Program-made: the position numbers and the translations under genes
Shown here: one piece after another, positions 31,890 through 43,087 of the stretch
Numbering within the stretch: the first letter of the stretch is position 1
How the letters are laid out: the number at the start of each line of letters is the position of its first letter
Notes under the pieces: model-generated
The model's input: only the letters and a program-made list of their open reading frames with translations
The model's database searches: none
Told to the model about the DNA's origin: nothing
Origin: Argyresthia goedartella
Taxonomy: Eukaryota; Arthropoda; Insecta; Lepidoptera; Argyresthiidae
Direction of reading: 5' to 3'
DNA length: 64,000 bases
Assembly (NCBI GenBank): GCA_949825045.1
Contig: OX463829.1
Span: 19,810,715 to 19,874,714 of the forward strand

Positions 31890-32102
31890 GGCTTATTATA
31901 ACAAGGTTTGTGTTATGGGTACTTGACGACGATATATGTAATAGAGATAAATACTTACGTAAATATATGGAAAATATCCAAGACTAAGAAACAAATATTC
32001 ATGCTCATCACACAAATATTGCTGCCCTTACCGGAATTCGAACCCAGGACCGTCAGCTTTGTAGGCAGGGTCACTACCCGCTAGGCTAAACCGGTTGTCA
32101 AT
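31890..32102 (-). mobile_element. SINE-like family B, minus copy
   Basis: Minus-strand head with A box TTAGCCTAGCGGGTAGTGAC and B box GGTTCGAATTCC (about 32033-32100). The body has CAATATTTGTGTGATGAGCA and the end TACCCATAACACAAACC. The family is shared with 55631-55865. Confidence 0.7.
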
Positions 32103-32211
32103 ATTCAATTACTTGACGTAGAAGGATTTAGTTCTGCTAATTGTATCAACTGCCACCCAATTTACCCATTTCGTAAGTGTACCCAAAAACTCCAAAATGT
32201 GAATATGTAAA

Positions 32212-33097
32212 AAAAGTCGGCCAAGTGCGTGTTGGACTTCGCGCATTTTGGGTTCCGTACCAAATGTAGAATATAAGCCTAAAAATGAGGAAAATTCAAA
32301 GAAAAAACTGATTCACAAATTTTGATATTTGTTGGTAAATACATATAGGTACATAATGATACATTATCAACAAATTTTAAAGTCAATGGGAAGTTAAACA
32401 TATCTTCGGTACAAAATTTTGTAAAAATAACTGCTTTTGGTGGCTTCTCATTCTTTTGTTTTCCAAAATACAAAAAAAAATACAGTATTTATCTCTGTTT
32501 AATACAGTATAATAAAAAAAAGTATTTAACGATATCCCACTTGATGGGGTAGGTCAAAATGCTTTTTTCGCCACTCCTAAAAATATGGTAAAAACTCGTT
32601 TCGTATCTGGAAAACTACACATAATGGTCATTATGTGTAGTTTTTCTACATATATAATAACATTCAAATTTCGAACGCCGACGCCCACCCGCGTGCCGTC
32701 CCTTTTGTCTGTGAAGTTGGTACTGACATTCAAATTTCGAACGCCGACGCCCGTCTGCATGAAGTTGGTACTAAAGAACAAGCTAAACAATTGCAGAACC
32801 ACAATGCCGGTCAAACATGCGGTTCCTGAACACATCAAAGAGAGCTTATGATATGTGTGTAGATAAACTAGTGTATGTAACTGTACATAATTAGGCATTA
32901 TGCAGCAGTCACATAAACTACTATTAATAATATTTTTTGACAATTTGTATGGCTTTGGGTCAACAAGATGTTTAAACTGTGAAAATTTGACATTTAGCCG
33001 TTCGGCTGTAAACCATGTGTGACAGACGACGGACGGACGCCGCACGTGAGTAACAGCATGAGGGCTCCGACTGGTCCCTTCGGGTATGGAACCCTAG
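32212..33097 (+). repeat. Dispersed repeat P, copy 2, split by a family D insertion
   Basis: Left part AGTCGGCCAAGTGCGTGTTG...GGGTTCCGTACC (32212-32265) and right part GACAGACGACGGACGGACG...CCCTTCGGGTATGGAACCCT (33018-33097) are the two ends of repeat P. The family D element at 32582-32925 lies between them, so it most likely inserted here. Confidence 0.6.
32582..32925 (-). mobile_element. Family D element, minus copy
   Basis: Minus-strand order of blocks: AATAGTAGTTTATGTGACTG, CCTAATTATGTACAGTTACA, TAGTTTATCTACACACATAT, GACCGGCATTGTGG, GGGCGTCGGCGTTCGAAATT (present twice), and CAGATACGAAACGAG. The palindromic GAGGGCATTAAAACTC arm region is deleted here. It is also a nested insertion inside repeat P. 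Confidence 0.7.
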
Positions 33098-33565
33098 GCT
33101 TATTAAGAAATATCGTATCGTATCGTATATACCTTATTGCACATTTAAATTCCCTTAACAAGCTTATAGAAAAGACATTTACAGAGGCAAGCTTAAATGT
33201 CATCAAGTCCATATCCTAAGCAATGACAATAGTAATTGATATGAATCTGCTGACACTGTTGGAGCAGCTGAGCCCGAAGATAATCTCCTCAGCTATAATC
33301 ATAAAATAATAGAGGTAGATAAGTTTACTTACCTGGATGGATACTGTCATGCATGACATCATTACATCACCTGCCAGTGGTATCAAGCCTGGCAAGCTAA
33401 GGAAGACACGTCATCCTCTGGTCACCTTGACTCGCCTAGTCCGTTCAAGGTCAGATTCATAGCCAGCCATAATGTTGTATTACATCGTCGATATTTAGTG
33501 GTTTGAGAAGCAGTAACTCATCTTCGTGTGGAGGCAGTAGGCTCGTTTACTTACGAGAGAGCTTT
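33098..33565. other. No gene seen
   Basis: Contains a TATCG short tandem stretch (33112-33126). No other feature. Confidence 0.3.
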
Positions 33566-33741
33566 GGTAAAGACCTCTGTGGCGTCGCGGTCCGAGACTT
33601 TGCCTCCCAAGCGCAAGGTCCTGGGTTCGAATCCCAGCTGGGGATGACGAAAATAAAATATACAATAGTCTTCTAGTGTGGGCCAGAAGCAATGTATTTG
33701 CCTGTTTATAACTGTTTGTGTTTGAATCTTTGCTGTGCAAT
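33566..33741 (+). mobile_element. SINE-like family A, plus copy
   Basis: A box TGGCGTCGCGG (33580-33590), B box GGTTCGAATCCC (33623-33634), CAGCTGGGG, and the 3' end TCTAGTGTGGGCCAGAAGCA. The standard body between them is shortened. It abuts LINE copy C directly. Confidence 0.7.
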
Positions 33742-36012
33742 TATTTCTGCCTAAAGATAAAGTGATGATGTTGTTAAATCCAACCATTCTTCACCAATGT
33801 ACCCTTATTCACGACAGGGCATCAACTAAATTCATCACCATATCAAGCAGAGACTTTGTTAAAAAACAACACTAGCGTCAGATGTATATTTAAAATTTAA
33901 TCATGTGTATCCCCAGGACATTCTCAATATGTTTAGATTACTTTACTTAAAAAATACCGAAGTCCTGTGGTGTACATCAGTCAAAGTCATTTGTTCAGTA
34001 ATTCTAGTTATAGCCCTACACTAAGCTTATATATTCAATAAATGTGTTGGCGATGGAGCTTGCTCAAACCTCATGAAACACAGCAAACTGATACCTCTGT
34101 TCAAGTCGGGAGACAAGGGTGATCCTTCAAATTTCAGACCAATATCTGTTCTTCCAGCACTAAGTAAAATATTTGAAAAGATTATACTCGATCAAGCTCT
34201 CACACTTCAGCGTACAAAACAATTCCACGCCAAACAATACGGTATCACTAGGGGTAAATCGACTACGGGTGCAAATATTACCCTTATATCTTATATTTAT
34301 TCTGCATGGAAGGCCGCAAAGGTTGCTATTGGAGTTCGAAGGCATTTTGATTGCGTTGATGATACGCTACTAATGAAATTTAAACTAGTAAGATCATACT
34401 TAAGCAATAGAATTCAAAAAGCACAAGTCAACGGGTTTAATGTGATGGATCGGGTGTAAAAATTGGCCTTCCACAATGTTCCATATTAGGCCCTTACTTA
34501 TTCCTGGTTTATATTAAAGATTTAACTTTCATGGTGGAGAAATTGACTGACATAGTGTTGTTTGCTGATGATACTTCACTGGTCTTCAAAATTAAAAGAC
34601 AAAAAGAAGATTTTGATGATGTTATTAGTGTATTGTCTTTTACCTTGAATTGGTTCACAGTTAATAATTTATTGTTAAGTAAGTTGAGTTTAAGTATATC
34701 AAATTCTCACTTCCTAATGTCAGGCAAGATGAGACCAGTTTAGTGTTAGACAGCAACACGTTATAACTAGTCAATGATGCGAGGTTTCTTTAAATAACCA
34801 TTGATAGCTAATTGCAGTGGGGACCCCACATAGATATATTAGCTGGTAATTTAAGTTCTGCGGCTTACGCTGTTAGGAACATTATACAATACACGGATGT
34901 GGCTTCACCTAGGCTAGTATATTTTAGATAATTTCATAGTCATCATCATCATGTCTTTTGAACTCGTCAGTAAAGCATTCTCGATAGGAACTTGTATCTG
35001 TATAGGCTGGACATGTAGTTTATAGAATTCTGCCTTGCCGCAACACAGTTTCTACTAGCGCGGAGGGTAGCGGACTATATTCTGCTGGTTCTATTACCTT
35101 TGTAAAGTACACACCATTTTTATGGGATATCCACAATATCACATTGTTTACTTAGTTTATAGTTCTAAACATAACTTTAGGTATGTGGTATGGTTAATAA
35201 TATAGCTATGAATTACTATAAAGTTAAATATATTAGTACCAATTTGTAAGTACCTACTTTGTAACCAGCATCTTCCACGATCTCTTAATAAACATTTCAT
35301 TTCATTTCATTTCATTTCATTTCATTTTGGTATCTTGTTGTGGTGGAAAGCAGCGGATATTCAAACAATTTTTATTTTACAGAAAAGAGCTACGCCAGCA
35401 AGTTATAATTTAAAACGAACAGACTTCTTAAGAGAGCTTTTTAAAGAAATTGACATGCTAACTGTAGCTAGTCAATTTATTTTCGAAAATATAATGTATG
35501 TAAGAACCTTACAACATTTTCCAAACTTAGCGATAGCTGTAATGTTAACCTAAGAAATAATCACAGACTAGTTGCGCCCCGGTTTAGACTCGTGAAGGTT
35601 AGCAATTATTTCAAGGGTCAGTGCATTCTCTATAACAATAAGATACTTCTGGCGATTTTGAAATTGCCATTTGAGCAATTTAAAAAGCAAGTTAAAGCGA
35701 CTTTGTCGAAAAAGGGATATTACAATGTTCAAGATTACCTAAATGACGGTACTGTATGGGGTTAATCTAGCTCAACACAGACCTTGCTGTTATATTGTAA
35801 TTATTTATTCCTGCTTATTAATCATAATAATAAAAAAAAACATATTTGTAATAGTTAAGCACAACCTATTTTTAAAAGAGATCTAAAAATCAATCTGTGG
35901 GAGTTTCTATGCCCTTCTTCTCCCACAGTGGTCCAATGTAGAGAAGAGGCAAAAATTACGTTTGCTAAGTATATGTAAATATCTACAGTAATAAAGTACT
36001 TTGACTTTGACT
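33742..36012 (+). pseudogene. LINE copy C (heavily decayed relative of copies A and B)
   Basis: Starts at TTATTTCTGCCTAAAGATA (copy A position about 10403) and runs to the 3' tail CTTTGACTTTGACTTTATC at 36012. Many deletions and frameshifts; recognisable pieces are FRPISVLPALSKIFEKIILD (34135), LTDIVLFADDTSLVFKIKRQ (34543) and LKRTDFLRELFKEIDMLTVA (35410). The middle is interrupted by another LINE's tail (34940-35330). It is clearly older than copies A and B, showing that the family has been active over a long period. Confidence 0.85.
34940..35330 (+). mobile_element. Nested LINE 3' end with ATTTC tail
   Basis: Insertion between the homologues of copy B's TTTCATAG (15690) and GGTATCTTGTTG (15708). 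It ends in AATAAACATTTCATTTC and about six ATTTC units (35297-35327). A second tail of the same type lies at 49560-49707. No coding part is retained. Confidence 0.7.
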
Positions 36013-36014
36013 TT

Positions 36015-36107
36015 ATCAGTTTGCAGTATTGAATAACTGGGCAAACGTGGGCAGTTGTGCCTCTTCCACCCTGTATCGAAAAATGCGTGACGCTATGTTA
36101 TGTTTAT
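36015..36107 (+). repeat. Dispersed repeat C, plus copy
   Basis: GCAGTATTGAATAACTGGGC, CCTCTTCCACCCTGTATCG and GCGTGACGCTATGTTATG match the right half of the other C copies. Confidence 0.6.
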
Positions 36108-36412
36108 AAATAACAATATCACAATGCATTTAAACGTTTCTCAACCCAATCGTATCGATATTAAATCAATATAGCAATAGCTACAGATCGGAGCAAGCAA
36201 TAACAAACAAGCATTTGTAATCGCGCTCGTTTGTAAGTTGTAAGCCCATTCACAATTATCACTCGATCATGCATGACCGACTCAATAATGGCCGATGATA
36301 AACTGTATCCGTAGATTGCAATTGTGGTAGGTAAAGGAGTAATATATTATGGGTAGTATTTAAACGAGTGACTGTAAATTAAAGTTTTAAGTGTCAAAAA
36401 TAATATTTTTAG
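36108..36412. other. No gene seen
   Basis: AT-rich spacer. Confidence 0.3.
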
Positions 36413-36812
36413 TTATTGTATTACTAAGTGAGCGACTGACTGCGAGTGAGGAGAAATCAACAAAACAGAAACTTACAAACATTAATTTGAGTTACTTACT
36501 TAAAATAAAAAATGAGAAGCTTTTCTTTGCATACGCTGCGCTCTTGTCCGGGATTGCTTCTTCTAAGTCATAACCTAACCTATAACCCAATTGAAATTTA
36601 GCCACAATAACCTACTCTGGCCAATTTTATTTTTTCTTTGAATACGCTCCGCTCCGCTCCTCTCCGCTACGCTCCGGGGTTGCTTCTTTTAAGTTCTAAC
36701 CTAACCTATAATCCAATTTAAATTTAGCCACAATTACCTATCTAGCCAATATTGGCTTTCTGTTTTCCATTATTGAAGTTGCCCTCTCTGTATTTCTAGT
36801 CGCTCACTGTAA
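36413..36812. mobile_element. Possible MITE with internal direct repeat
   Basis: AAGTGAGCGACT near 36426 and AGTCGCTCACT near 36800 form a short inverted pair. Inside, TTTCTTTGNATACGCTNCGCTC...GGGNTTGCTTCTT...AACCTAACCTATAANCCAATT occurs twice (36520 and 36638), about 118 bp apart, the second with an expanded CCGCTCCGCTCCTCTCCGCT. Boundaries and type are uncertain. Confidence 0.4.
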
Positions 36813-37056
36813 TTTGGTCGCACGGTTAGAATTTTAATATTTGAAATGCCCACTTTTTGAAAGCTCGTTCTGAATATTATTATTATCAGAAAAAAATGCT
36901 CAATTTAGTTTTTTTTCCGCTCATTTCAAGTATTTCGGCCACTTTCGGCTATTCATGGCCATTCGCTCAGTGATCATTCGCTTAATTCGTTTTTTATTCG
37001 ATCGTTTTATAATTCCCTATATATTATCAGCGCAGCAAACTACTTTTAAATGTTTT
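36813..37056. other. No gene; short CATTCGCT-like repeats
   Basis: Near 36925-36990 variants of TTTCGGC/CATTCGCTCA recur at short spacing. No gene. Confidence 0.3.
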
Positions 37057-37175
37057 TCTGTGGCCCCACACTAGGATACCATCTATCCATCTATCTATGA
37101 TGTGATTAGAATCAGAAACAGCGACAAAGGACTTGCTAGATGGATCTCGCAAGACCTTTGTCGCTGTTTCTGAAT
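37057..37175 (-). repeat. SINE family A fragment converted into a hairpin
   Basis: GTGGCCCCACACTAGGATAC (family A 3' end) leads into ATCAGAAACAGCGACAAAGG; arms 37110-37136 and 37149-37175 are inverted copies of each other (25 of 27 match) with a 12-base loop. Part of the SINE appears duplicated in reverse. Confidence 0.7.
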
Positions 37176-37180
37176 CTGTT

Positions 37181-37587
37181 CTTAGGGTTCCGTACCCGAA
37201 GGGTGCCAAATGGGACCCTATTATTAAGCCTCTTGTCCATCCGTCCGTCCATCTGTCACCAGGCTGTATCTCATGAACCGTGATAGTTAGACATCGAAGA
37301 AAATTTAATTTTCACAGATGATGTATTTCTGTTGCCGCTATAACACCAAATCCTAAAAAGCAGACTACAATATATTTGAGGAGGCTCCCATAGAACAATT
37401 ATTTCAATAGCACATACAAACTTATGAATGTACCTGGTTACGTACATGTAGTGTGAAAGTAGCTGCACCAATAACTTTGTAAACAACATTTTGCTATGTA
37501 AAATCCAAACTTTTCACACCACACCATCCCTACCATTGTACGGTGGTACGGAACCCTTCGTGCGTGAGTTAGACTCGCACTTGACCG
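37181..37587 (-). repeat. Dispersed repeat P, copy 3 (minus)
   Basis: Left TAGGGTTCCGTACCCGAAGG, GTCCATCCGTCCGTCCATCTG, CACCAGGCTGTATCTCATGA; right GTGGTACGGAACCCTTCGTG and CGCACTTGACCG. It is close to complete compared with copy 1. Confidence 0.75.
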
Positions 37588-37641
37588 TTTTTTTTTTCGA
37601 ATCGAGGAAAGGTCCGAACCTATTTATTTTAATTATGTAAG

Positions 37642-38003
37642 GTGAATATATGAGTACCTATGTATCCAGCGAGCCCTGCTGGACTTCGTACCGTTTATTT
37701 CGTTCTTCATTACAGGTAGGTACTAAAAACGTACTGCATGAGGGTTTCTGATCGTGCCTCTAAGCGCGCAACCCACCGCCCCCTCCCTTCCGTTCACGCA
37801 CTGCGGTGGAAACCTCAATTTTCTATTTCAACACTTACCTACCACAAATCCCATGGGTTTATTAATAGATTTGAATTGGTATATGACGGCACATACTCTT
37901 ATATATCACTAGTTGAATATGATCATTGGAGATTCAACAGATAAATTTACAAACAGAGGAAAAAAATACTTTTTCTGAATTACCTGGATGGTTTCTTAGA
38001 GAT
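37642..38003 (+). repeat. Direct duplication, unit 1 (short version)
   Basis: Starts GAGTACCTATGTATCCAGCG (37645) and ends GGTTTCTTAGAGATAT. It lacks the ~385-base block present in unit 2 between AACAC and TTACCTACCACAAATCC. Confidence 0.85.
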
Positions 38004-38740
38004 ATGAGTACCTATGTATCCAGCGAGCCCTGCTGGACTTCGTACCGTTTATTTCGTTCTTCATTACAGGTAGGCACTAAAAACGTACTGCATGAGGGTT
38101 TCTGATCGTGCCTCTAAGCGCGCAACCCACCGCCCCCTCCCTTCCGTTCACGCACTGCGGTGGAAACCTCAATTTTCCATTTGAACACTTTATTTGCGGT
38201 CTGAGCGTCGTGCTCGCACTAACAGCTGCCTGTCCATTTCCTTATTATGCGGTGTTCTCAGCAACCAGTGGCATTAACCAGATTTAATATCTCTTGCTTA
38301 TTTAAACACACACAATTGTTTCTCTGCCAACCCGCATGGGACAGGGGGTGTTGCTGTTATCATGCTACCTACCGCATGAAGTTCACAAAACGTTACCATG
38401 TCAAGGCTTCATTGACTACCTGAATGAGAGACAATAATTTAGAACACAATCAGTACAGTGGGTGCCACCTACTAAAATGCCAACCTTAATGTATCCATTG
38501 TGTAAGAGTGCGAAGCCATTGGCATCATAATTGCGACCTCGATGTGGTATTTATAATTACAAGCAAGTAAGCGTTACCTACCACAAATCCCATGGGTTTA
38601 TTAATAGATTTGAATTGGTATATGACGGCACATACTCTTATATAGTTGAATATGATCATTGGAGATTCAACAGATAAATTTACAAACAGAGGAAAAAAGT
38701 ACTTTTTCTGAATTTCCTGGATGGTTTCTTAGAGATATAA
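38004..38740 (+). repeat. Direct duplication, unit 2 (with 385-base extra block)
   Basis: Repeats unit 1 in the same order, with a few single-base changes, but carries the extra block 38190-38575 in the middle. That block has no transposon ends, so a deletion from unit 1 after duplication is the simpler explanation. Non-coding. Confidence 0.85.
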
Positions 38741-39412
38741 CTGGTTTATTAAAATTGAGGATCAAGACTCGACAAAAAATCGTTTTGATACCGTTGCGAA
38801 TATTTCTGTACCAGTAAAACATGCAATATAATTTGCATATTTTGTTTACTATCAGACACGTAATTGGTTTTGTTGTGGGTGTATCTTATAAAGCTCTGAG
38901 CTTTCTAAGCTATAAAGAGAAATCGTTTCTGATGCATATTAAGGAAAGGAAGTACAATATTGATCGCCCACGCTACTTTTATCTTTAAATTATACTGTTT
39001 ATAGTAGTGTTGAAGACGCTGAAGGTAGCCTTGTATTCGTCTATATATAGTATATCGTCAATAACATCAAACATGCTAAACAGCTTGATAACGTAATGGA
39101 AATCATTACGATTTGCTGATGACTTGCTCATCGTCATTGTTATTGAATTAACATCTAAATAATAAATAATCTACATCTTCAATAGTCTTATTTGTTAATA
39201 CGATTGGGATGTCAATCAATCGAAATAAGCAAACAATTTATCACCTTTGCTATTCAAATTGAATAGTTTGTCTTAATTAGTCAGTAGTTTTAAGTGGAAT
39301 TTTGGAAAGTGACTCGTTGAACATTTTTCAGCAGCTCAAAATATTGATCCATCGAAATTTGTATACCCACATTAAATTTCCTTCGCTTTGATAGTGTCGT
39401 ATACCAGCACAC
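38741..39412. other. No gene seen
   Basis: AT-rich; nothing recognised. Confidence 0.35.
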
Positions 39413-39580
39413 AATAGTAGTTTATGTGACTGATACATAATGGAGGGCATTAAAACTCTAGAGTGGGTTTATGAAACGAGCCGAAGGCGAGTTGCATAAT
39501 AATATCACTCGAGAGTTTTAATGCCTAATTATATACGGTTTTGGACTCAGTAACGAGGGTTTATGATACGTGTGTAGATA
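39413..39580 (+). mobile_element. Family D element, internally deleted copy
   Basis: AATAGTAGTTTATGTGACTG, then the palindromic GAGGGCATTAAAACTCTAGA...GAGTTTTAATGCCTAATTAT block, then directly the right end GAGGGTTTATGATACGTGTG. About 285 inner bases are missing relative to the next copy. Confidence 0.75.
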
Positions 39581-40037
39581 ATAGTAGTTTATGTGACTGA
39601 TACATAATGGAGGGCATTAAAACTCGAGAGTGGGTTTATGAAACGAGCCGAAGGCGGGTATCATTATAATATCAATCGAGAGTTTTAATGCCTAATTATG
39701 TACAGTTATATACACTAGTTTATCTACACACATATCAGAAGCTCTTTCTGATGTGTTCAGGAATCGCTTGTTCGACCGGCATTGTGGCATTGATCATTAT
39801 TCTGCAATTGTTTAGCTTGTTCAGTAGTACCAAATTTACAGAAAAACATGGGGCGGGCGTCGGCGTTCGTGAATGTCATAATATGTAAAATATTGATAAA
39901 TTATGGTCATACATAATGGTATCAATATTCAGATAAGAAATGAGTTTTTATCAAGTAGTATATCATTATGCTGGTCGTAACGTGCGGTTTTTGGACGTGG
40001 TAAAGAGGGTTTATGATACGTGTGTAGATAAATGTGG
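39581..40037 (+). mobile_element. Family D element, full-length-looking copy
   Basis: About 455 bases: ATAGTAGTTTATGTGACTGA ... GAGGGCATTAAAACTCGAGA ... CTAGTTTATCTACACACATA ... GACCGGCATTGTGGC ... GGGCGGGCGTCGGCGTTCG ... AACGTGCGGTTTTTGGACGT ... ATACGTGTGTAGATAAA. It is joined end to end with the preceding copy. No protein; transposon class unknown. Confidence 0.75.
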
Positions 40038-40289
40038 TTATTATAATAAAATAGACAACGTTATTGCCACGCTCTACTCGGGGGTGATTATTTATTAGCC
40101 ACTGAAGCAAAAAAATACATATAAAAAAAGCTATCGCTACTGCGCTAGCAACATCGGGCACTCGGCGCGCGGCGCGGGCGCGCTTGGTGTACCAGCCGGG
40201 CGAGTCCGTACGTTGCGGTTATTTCACGACAAATTGAACACAGCCATTTGTAAATCAAAACATGCGAGGGAAAACAAAACATTTAGTTA
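40038..40289. other. AT-to-GC transition, GC-rich patch
   Basis: 40148-40215 is strongly GC- and CpG-rich (CACTCGGCGCGCGGCGCGGG), unusual for this region, and precedes the TATA-like site at 40297. Confidence 0.4.
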
Positions 40290-40296
40290 CAAGCGA

Positions 40297-40330
40297 TATA
40301 TAAACTATCGCCCCTGAGTCGCGCGTAAAT
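40297..40330 (+). promoter_or_regulatory. Candidate TATA-box promoter
   Basis: TATATAAA at 40297-40304, followed after about 20 bases by CCTGAGTCGCGCG, a plausible start region, downstream of a CpG-rich patch. Core-promoter motifs are short, so this is only suggestive. Confidence 0.25.
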
Positions 40331-40352
40331 TAACAAAACAACACCCTATCCT

Positions 40353-40679
40353 TTGGCAAGAGGCCTCATTTGCGAAGGGCGGCGCGACAGTATTGAAACG
40401 CATGTCTTCACATTGAAGTTGGACAGAACCATAAACATTAAAGAACTGAATTCGATTGAAAATTACTTTAATACTGGGAGGCAGTTGCTCACGTCCGAAG
40501 GAGATGCTTGGTACCTGCAGCCCTTCACGTCCCCTCGGGTAGTGCTAAGGAGCAACAATTCAACACTAAAGTTTCCAGGTTCTCGAAAGAGAACCTGTCC
40601 ATTTACAGTGAAACCTATAAAAACACGTGACTTTGCCGAAATTAATCTAGTTGTTAGACCGCCATTAATTAAGAAATAA
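40353..40679 (+). other. 108-codon open frame without methionine
   Basis: An unbroken frame with varied amino-acid composition (THVFTLKLDRTINIKELNSI, then DAWYLQPFTSPRVVLRSNNS) ends at a stop at 40677-40679. It contains no ATG, so it could only be translated as an internal or terminal exon; TATCCTTTGGCAAG|AGG at 40360 is a possible acceptor. I do not recognise the family. It may be a relic or chance. Confidence 0.25.
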
Positions 40680-41819
40680 TAATACTTTAATACTATTTGA
40701 AGAAAAAAATGTATCTAACATAAGTAAATGTGCGTGTAAGACCAAGTACCAAACTGGAAACGACATTCCATAGTCATACAGTGCCGACATGTTTCGAATG
40801 TGTGTCAAGAACTACGTGATATGCTGCGCAGGAGTGGTGGACGCTTACCTAAACAACTATACGAATCTTAACTACCAACTCACGAATAGCTTGTGGGCAT
40901 ATTCTGTAAGTCTTTTGATGGTGTTTGGATGATAAATGGAAATATAATCTTTAAGACATTTATAATCTTTTATTAATCGGATCGCTCCAATCGTTGTATT
41001 CACTTCTCTACGCCGGTCTCATTCAAGTAAACTAAATAAGAAAATAAACTAAGAAAAGGTGTACCTAAGCCAGATTTTTAACAAAGAAGTGTAAAACTAT
41101 TTATGATTATCTCAACTGTATAGTATATGCATGCTTATTAGTAATAAATAGTTTAAAAAGCGGACGTTCTCATAGCTTCTTAAGTAAGACGTTGCTGATC
41201 TTTATTCTAAGCAAATTATATGGTGCTCCTGTTGCAATTACTTCGTTAGTAGGTCGGGGCTGGTCGGTCACCTCATTTACTTGGGCTTCTATCATGCTGC
41301 CAGCTTTATAGCAAAGCAAAGCAAGCGAGCAAGAAAGTTGTAAAGGGTCATTTTGATAGGTCATGAAAATTTGTGTTTTGTATTTTAAATTTCTGTTTAG
41401 ATTTAACTTTTATTCACCAGGCGGTGGACTCACGACACTTGACAGCAAAGCTAAACAAGCAAGCAAGCAATCAAGCAAGCAAGCTTTTTACTACAAAGAT
41501 ACAAAGGATTGTTTTGTGCGGCTATAAATAAATGTATTCAGTTTTGGCTTTAAATTGGCGATGCTAAAAAAAGGACTACTTTTTATTTTTATTAATGAAA
41601 TTTTATGCTATTTTAAGAAACTAATTTGAATTTTTCGAGTAATGGATGTGTATTTTTTTTTAAATAACACCTCTCGTGACGTCAATTGTTCACAGATTTT
41701 AAACGGCTGCACTTGAGGCTGGTGAGGAGAGGAAATAAGCGTAGCCCATTAATGTCCCCACCGAGGGGCACAGTAGTTTACCCGGAAACGAATAATATTA
41801 AGCCATATTCCACCACGTT
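40680..41819. other. No gene; AGCAAGC-type low-complexity patches
   Basis: AAGCAAAGCAAGCGAGCAAG (about 41313-41335) and CAAGCAAGCAAGCAATCAAG (about 41455-41483) are simple repeats. The rest is AT-rich. Confidence 0.4.
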
Positions 41820-42245
41820 GGCACAGTGCGGGTTGGTGTAGGGGTTTTACGACCACTACCACGTAGCGATAGAAGCCGGGACCTACAGCTTAATAAGACC
41901 TACAGCTAAATAATGACCGATTTCGGTCACGGCGACCGCTTGATGAGCTTTGAACTCGCTCGTGTGCTCGCATGTGGCTTGTAGCCAATCTTCCTTGTGA
42001 AGATCCTCGCGCATAGCGGGCATGTGACCACACACCATTAATACAATTATACTGAGTTAGCGCAGGTGGTCGGGCTTTTAACTCATCGCGCTTGGTGTCC
42101 AGCTCGGCGCGGGTGGATTTCAAAGTCACGGACTTTGGTTTTAACCATAGCCCTCCACTCGGGTCTGAGGGCGGCTTGCTTCTCCCACTGGGAAGACTCT
42201 ATGCCGCACCTCTTCATGTGCCGTGGACGTCCGATAATGTACTTT
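41820..42245 (-). pseudogene. Decayed LINE C-terminus with zinc-finger-like end
   Basis: Minus strand: RPRHMKRCGIESSQWEKQAA and LRPEWRAMVKTKVRDFE (about 42230-42120), then, after a frameshift, RAELDTKRDELKARPP and a remnant of a CxxC...H...H motif ending in TSHMRAHER (about 42110-41940). This arrangement matches the C-terminal tail of LINEs whose last segment is a C2H2-like finger. The flanking AGAAGCCGGGACC near 41871 is also typical of lepidopteran LINE 3'UTRs. Confidence 0.55.
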
Positions 42246-42261
42246 GGATAAATTTATTATC

Positions 42262-42332
42262 TCATTGATATATGGTCAGGATTCGAACCTGCACCTCCTG
42301 TGTGAAACCCATTAGACCACGGAACCGTACCA
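42262..42332 (-). pseudogene. tRNA-like fragment
   Basis: Minus strand reads GGTTCCGTGGTCTAATGGGT ... AGGTTCGAATCCTGACC, with usable A- and B-box-like sequences and a T-arm. Acceptor ends do not pair convincingly, so I take it as a SINE head or tRNA pseudogene rather than a gene. Confidence 0.4.
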
Positions 42333-42786
42333 AAAAACTATAATAACAATTTATTTTTATTTTTTTATCTTCCGACTGATATCGCATTATCGACTGACAG
42401 GACAACTGTTGACATTTTCCAGTTTCACAGGACTGCCAACTTAACGGGGCGAAGGGAATTTGAACATAAACTATGCTGTAGAAGACAATTGAAGGACATT
42501 ATGTTTTTTACGGATATTTCTGCAATCCTGTAATATCATTGATGGGAATAACAGAATTTATCGAAATGGTTTTTGAGTTTCTTTGTTTTTTTCACATGGC
42601 CAATTGCTGTATACTAGTGGCTATTCGTCGCTAGGCGATGGACTCACGACTAACGCCACGACATGACCCTTCCCATGCTATGCACCGCTCTCTGTGTGGC
42701 AGAATCGTATCTTTAACACCCATCTTTAACATATTTACTTACGTACCGCTACAGCACGAAATTGAGATGCGTTCAATCAACTATGC
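42333..42786. other. No gene seen
   Basis: Contains CTGCCAACTTAACGGGGCGA near 42435, shared with 17389. Nothing else recognised. Confidence 0.3.
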
Positions 42787-43087
42787 CTTAAGCTAGCTTC
42801 CCACGGCGCGTGATTCTGCGGATTATCGCTCACGGCCGACGACTACGGAAAGCGCCGCACCGCACACAAAGCTCTTCCAACGGTGCGTTTCAGTCTCTGT
42901 GGGTCTTGAGATTCGAAGCTATCTTGTTAAGATCTCAGCACGAGCTCGCACCGCACCTTTGAAGATACCGACTCTCCGCGGATCGGACGCATCGTGACGG
43001 GCGTGTCTGCGCTACCACGAACGATACTCAGGTGCAGGCTGGTTGCGTCCGTCGGCAATATCACGCACCGTGGGGAGCCACCTTTAG
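42787..43087. mobile_element. MITE 5, 301 bp, GC-rich, imperfect inverted ends
   Basis: Left end CTTAAGCTAGCTTCCCACGG continues CGCGTGAT; the right end reverse complemented begins CTAAAGGTGGCTCCCCACGG and continues TGCGTGAT. The arms match over about 22 of 28 positions. The interior is CpG-rich, unlike its surroundings, and non-coding. Confidence 0.55.

Noticed and set aside
41890..42129. Possible host zinc-finger exon
   Set aside because: Neighbouring frames translate into a LINE C-terminal pattern and the region is frameshifted, so a decayed retrotransposon explains it better.
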